Shown piece by piece: positions 6,614-8,725 of a stretch of DNA of 8,725 nt. The DNA is from DATMBL01 sp050735975. GTDB taxonomy: Bacteria; Desulfobacterota; Binatia; UBA9968. Within the stretch, counting starts at the first letter, position 1. Every line of letters begins with the position of its first letter. The notes below the pieces were generated by a model. The model had not been told where the DNA came from and searched no databases. It saw only the letters and a list, made by a program, of their open reading frames with translations. The position numbers and the translations under genes were made by a program. The DNA lies in the NCBI GenBank assembly GCA_050735975.1, contig JBOHVS010000190.1, forward strand, positions 1-8,725. The letters are read 5' to 3'.

Positions 6614-7383
6614 TATTCCAAAGAAAGATTTGCGCCGTGTGTCAGCCTGGCGTCAAGCGAATATGCCGCCGCATGTCGCGACCGAAGAGTCGCTGAATAA
6701 GGCGATGGGCCATACGTCCGGATCCAATTGACGAGCGGACTCTGGGGTTCAACCGGCATGACAAACTGGAAGACGTGAGGACCGATTTTGAACCTTAGGC
6801 CGTCGCCACCGAGAGCGGCGTGCTTGAATCGCTCCCCCTCTGCGCCCATGACGCTTTCGTACCATTTCTCGATTTTCCCTAACTCGTCAATCGCGACTGT
6901 CACGGTGCCGATTCCTGTGACGCCGTTTCTGTGCTCGAATTGCCGCGGAATGCGCTCTTCTCTCGGCGTGACGTCCTGGATAAGAAACGGCGCGATGCCG
7001 CGGTGACTGCCGGTAGCCAAGGATAGCAGCCACTTTAGCTCGTAACCGTCCGGCCTGGTGCGCGTCCAGGGGACCGGGTCGTTGATAGCCACGCCGGCGG
7101 CCCGTAGATTCGCAGTGTCGCCAGGGAGATCGTCGGTCTGCAAGCAGAAATCAACGAAGCGCTCCCCCTTCTGCAAAGGTTGCCACCACCGATGATCGGT
7201 CGCTTCGCGATAGAAAGCGATAATCTCAAGGTACGAGCCGTCGGCAAATGAGATGAGCGCATTATGGCTACCGACGGGATGTTTGCCGCCGGGGACGACG
7301 GTGAAGCCTAGTTGCTCGTAATCTTGGGCTGCTTGCGCCAAGTCTCCAACCGCGACCACGAGGTGATCTATAGCTTGAAACAC
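6613..7383 (-). CDS. VOC family protein, glyoxalase-like (PF13468-type)
   Basis: This 256-residue cytoplasmic protein has two beta-alpha-beta-beta-beta units of the vicinal oxygen chelate fold, whose members bind a divalent metal and act as lyases, isomerases or ring-cleavage dioxygenases. The N-terminal half begins AIDHLVVAV, with His7 in the usual first metal position. HNALISFADGSYLEIIAF (40-57) supplies the next beta-strands, with Glu53 as a probable ligand. The second unit starts near NGVTGIGTVTVAI (153-165) and ends with PHVFQFVMP (202-210). The profile resembles the 'glyoxalase-like domain' group, whose substrates are mostly unknown. The start is GTG at 7383, preceded by AAGAGGTT (complement of 7391-7398) at 7 bases. 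It sits 32 bp after the LLM oxidoreductase and 92 bp before the aldolase, so it is likely part of one minus-strand operon. Confidence 0.87.
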   Translation of the reverse strand: MFQAIDHLVVAVGDLAQAAQDYEQLGFTVVPGGKHPVGSHNALISFADGSYLEIIAFYREATDHRWWQPLQKGERFVDFCLQTDDLPGDTANLRAAGVAINDPVPWTRTRPDGYELKWLLSLATGSHRGIAPFLIQDVTPREERIPRQFEHRNGVTGIGTVTVAIDELGKIEKWYESVMGAEGERFKHAALGGDGLRFKIGPHVFQFVMPVEPQSPLVNWIRTYGPSPYSATLRSRHAAAYSLDARLTHGANLSLE

Positions 7384-7415
7384 GGATTATAACCTCTTGA
7401 AAGTTTAGCCCTGAT

Positions 7416-8411
7416 CTAAAATGCAGGCGCGATTTCTTCAAGAAATCGTTTAAGTTGGCCCGTTTGATCCCACGAGGTCATGCGCAGGGTGATGTGATCC
7501 AGCCCCGCGGCAAAGTAGGCTTTGAGTTCTTCGACGCACTGCTTCGGGCTCCCTGCCGTAGTAAAGCCCTCGACGAACTTCATGCTGAAATTAGATGTAT
7601 AGTATTTGTCAAGAAAGGCTTTGCTCTGATCCAAGGCGGCGTTGCGATCCTCGTTGATGTTGATGTTATGGTATAGAGCACTGCGGATTTTCGCCGGATC
7701 TCGTCCTTCTTCATTGGCCATGGCCAAGATGCGCGTCCACTGTGATTTAAATTCTTCCGGCGTGACCTTGTTGGTCATCCAGCCGTCCGCAAATCGCGCC
7801 ACTCTGCGGAGGCCGCGGTCCACGGCAGCCGGCGGCGCGCTCGCGCCGTCCTTCCATGTAAGCCCAGTGGGGTTGCTGGCGATCCAGATAGGCAGCGGAT
7901 TCTGTACCGGCCGCGGTTGAATCGTGACGCCTTCGAACTGGTAGTATTTTCCTTTATGGGACGCTTTCTCCTCGTGAAACAGCTTGCGCAAAATGACGAT
8001 GCCTTCCTCGAGGCGGCTGACCCGGTCGGCGTCTTTAATACCCATGACGGCATGCTCGAGCGCCTGCGCGGGACTCTGTTCATTCGGCCCCCCCAAACAC
8101 ACTGCCAACCAGGCTCGTCCATTGGAGATGACGTCCAGGCTCGACCATTGTTGCGCCAGCAACGCCGGGTGGCGGTGAGGGAATGTAGCCATGCAGCCGA
8201 CGGCAAGCCGAACCCTGTTTGTAACAGCCGCAAGCGCCGAGAGGAGAGCGATTGATTCCAACCGGGGTTTAGCAAGCAGGCTGTCACCAACCCAGACCGC
8301 GTCGAAAACGCCGGAGTCTTCGCCACGCCGCGCCATATCAAAAAGCCCGGCAACGGTGACCGCGCCAATGATGACGCCGCGATTGGCCAGCGTCAGTCCG
8401 AATGAAGCCAT
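7416..8411 (-). CDS. LLM class flavin-dependent oxidoreductase (luciferase-like monooxygenase)
   Basis: This complete 331-residue TIM-barrel enzyme of the luciferase-like superfamily is predicted to be a cytoplasmic FMNH2- or F420H2-dependent monooxygenase or reductase. Signatures are the N-terminal strand FGLTLANRG (4-12), FDAVWVGDS (36-44) with LESIALLSALAAVTNRVRLAVG (51-72), the PHRHPALLAQQWSSLDVISNGRAWLAVCLGG core (78-108), and KYYQFEGVTIQPRPVQNPLPIWIAS, the strand before the C-terminal insertion region. Length is normal for the family. ATG 8411 is preceded by AAGGAGT (complement of 8421-8427) at 9 bases. It heads the minus-strand cluster and faces the UbiD gene across a 144-bp gap. It appears to be a different subgroup from the truncated LLM protein at 1-879, so the two are not a recent duplication. 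Confidence 0.9.
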   Translation of the reverse strand: MASFGLTLANRGVIIGAVTVAGLFDMARRGEDSGVFDAVWVGDSLLAKPRLESIALLSALAAVTNRVRLAVGCMATFPHRHPALLAQQWSSLDVISNGRAWLAVCLGGPNEQSPAQALEHAVMGIKDADRVSRLEEGIVILRKLFHEEKASHKGKYYQFEGVTIQPRPVQNPLPIWIASNPTGLTWKDGASAPPAAVDRGLRRVARFADGWMTNKVTPEEFKSQWTRILAMANEEGRDPAKIRSALYHNININEDRNAALDQSKAFLDKYYTSNFSMKFVEGFTTAGSPKQCVEELKAYFAAGLDHITLRMTSWDQTGQLKRFLEEIAPAF

Positions 8412-8433
8412 AATCGAGCTACTCCTTGCGCCC

Positions 8434-8463
8434 TCTATAGCACACGCATTTATTGAATGCGAA
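8434..8463 (-). promoter_or_regulatory. Possible promoter with overlapping inverted repeat for the minus-strand operon
   Basis: On the minus strand TATAGA (complement of 8434-8439) could be a -10 element with TTCGCA (complement of 8458-8463) as a poor -35, 18 bp apart; each matches consensus at 4 of 6 positions. The spacer holds CGCATT (8445-8450) and AATGCG (8456-8461), an inverted repeat with a 5-base centre, placed where a repressor would block the promoter. It is the only sizeable divergent control region in the window. Assignment is tentative. Confidence 0.3.
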
Positions 8464-8543
8464 GATGGGTCTTTCGATTTGACACCCCAAGGGTTCCATG
8501 GTTGGTTCGTGTTGACCGGCCCGAAGAGACGGTATCCAAACGG

Positions 8544-8549
8544 AAGGAG
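8544..8549 (+). promoter_or_regulatory. Ribosome binding site for the UbiD-type gene
   Basis: AAGGAG lies 6 bases before ATG 8556 and fixes the start of the gene that runs off the right edge. Confidence 0.8.
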
Positions 8550-8555
8550 AGAAAA

Positions 8556-8725
8556 ATGAGTGCGGATTTTAGAGGCTACCTTGATTCTCTAAAAAAGAAC
8601 GACGATCTCACTGTCATTTCCAGGGCGACTGATCTGCGTGACGTGGCGGCTCTGGTACCGCAATCGGAGAAAGCCTTGTTGTTCACAAATGTTCATGGCT
8701 ACTCAATACCGGTTGCATCGGGGTT
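8556..8725 (+). CDS. UbiD family decarboxylase, N-terminal fragment
   Basis: Only the first 56 residues lie in the window. They read as the N-terminal domain of the UbiD family: FRGYLDSLKKNDDLTVISRATDL (5-27), the short helix RDVAALVP, then KALLFTNVHGYSIPVASG (39-56). This matches the family pattern of a leading helix, a 'gdl..i' strand, and 'llFenv.g...pv' before the flavin-binding region. UbiD enzymes use prenylated FMN to decarboxylate or carboxylate aromatic and alpha,beta-unsaturated acids, and need the UbiX prenyltransferase for cofactor supply. The prenyl-FMN site and catalytic Glu-Arg-Glu lie beyond the edge, so activity cannot be judged. It is divergent from the LLM-VOC-aldolase cluster. 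That placement fits, but does not prove, a shared aromatic-acid pathway. Confidence 0.72.
   Translation, partial: MSADFRGYLDSLKKNDDLTVISRATDLRDVAALVPQSEKALLFTNVHGYSIPVASG

Noticed and set aside
7775..8368. Minus-strand 197-codon frame within the LLM oxidoreductase
   Set aside because: It is a shifted reading of the LLM gene, rich in Arg and Ser, with no family pattern; the true frame has full LLM homology.
8486..8505. CCAA...TTGG with central CCATGG as an operator
   Set aside because: The symmetry is broken in the middle and the matching arms are only four bases, which is expected by chance.
8191..8559. Plus-strand open frame across the divergent gap, overlapping the UbiD start
   Set aside because: Most of it is antisense to the LLM gene start, it has no ribosome site, and it ends inside the well-supported UbiD start signal.

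Overview
The window looks like an accessory catabolic and transport region from a mid-to-high GC (roughly high-50s percent by eye), probably uncultured, Gram-negative-type bacterium. Shine-Dalgarno sites (AAGGAGG, GGAGG), the exported solute-binding protein and the density of luciferase-like monooxygenases, VOC proteins, class II aldolase and UbiD recall soil or sediment lineages such as Rokubacteria, Tectomicrobia, Binatota or deltaproteobacteria. That placement is inference from gene content; no phylogenetic marker is present.

Layout. Left half, plus strand: the 3' part of a luciferase-like (LLM class) flavin oxidoreductase (1-879), a secreted ABC-transporter solute-binding protein (968-1987), a strong perfect-stem hairpin (2024-2069), a double-length FbpB-type permease (2090-3835) and an M20-family amidohydrolase/peptidase homologue with an altered metal site (3893-5080). 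Right half, minus strand, read from the right: a complete LLM class oxidoreductase (8411-7416), a VOC/glyoxalase-like protein (7383-6613), a class II aldolase (6520-5822) and, overlapping it by ATGA, a small helical protein with paired ExxH motifs like a ferritin-like di-iron protein (5825-5106). The two clusters converge with only 25 bp between stop codons (5081-5105). At the right edge a UbiD-type decarboxylase begins on the plus strand (8556 onward), divergent from the minus cluster across a 144-bp control region.

How the genes may work together. The binding protein and permease would import a small organic or metal-chelate substrate; no ATPase is visible and it must be encoded elsewhere. 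The M20 homologue would act on an imported amide or ester, if it is active. Two flavin monooxygenases, a VOC enzyme, a class II aldolase or decarboxylase, a putative di-iron protein and a UbiD decarboxylase form a plausible toolkit for oxidative breakdown of an aromatic or heterocyclic acid. No single gene identifies the substrate, so the pathway is a hypothesis.

Non-coding signals worth noting are the hairpin between binding protein and permease, an imperfect REP-like hairpin that appears to supply the stop codon of the VOC gene, and a short inverted repeat in the divergent control region. No rRNA, tRNA, CRISPR array, transposase or complete insertion sequence was seen.
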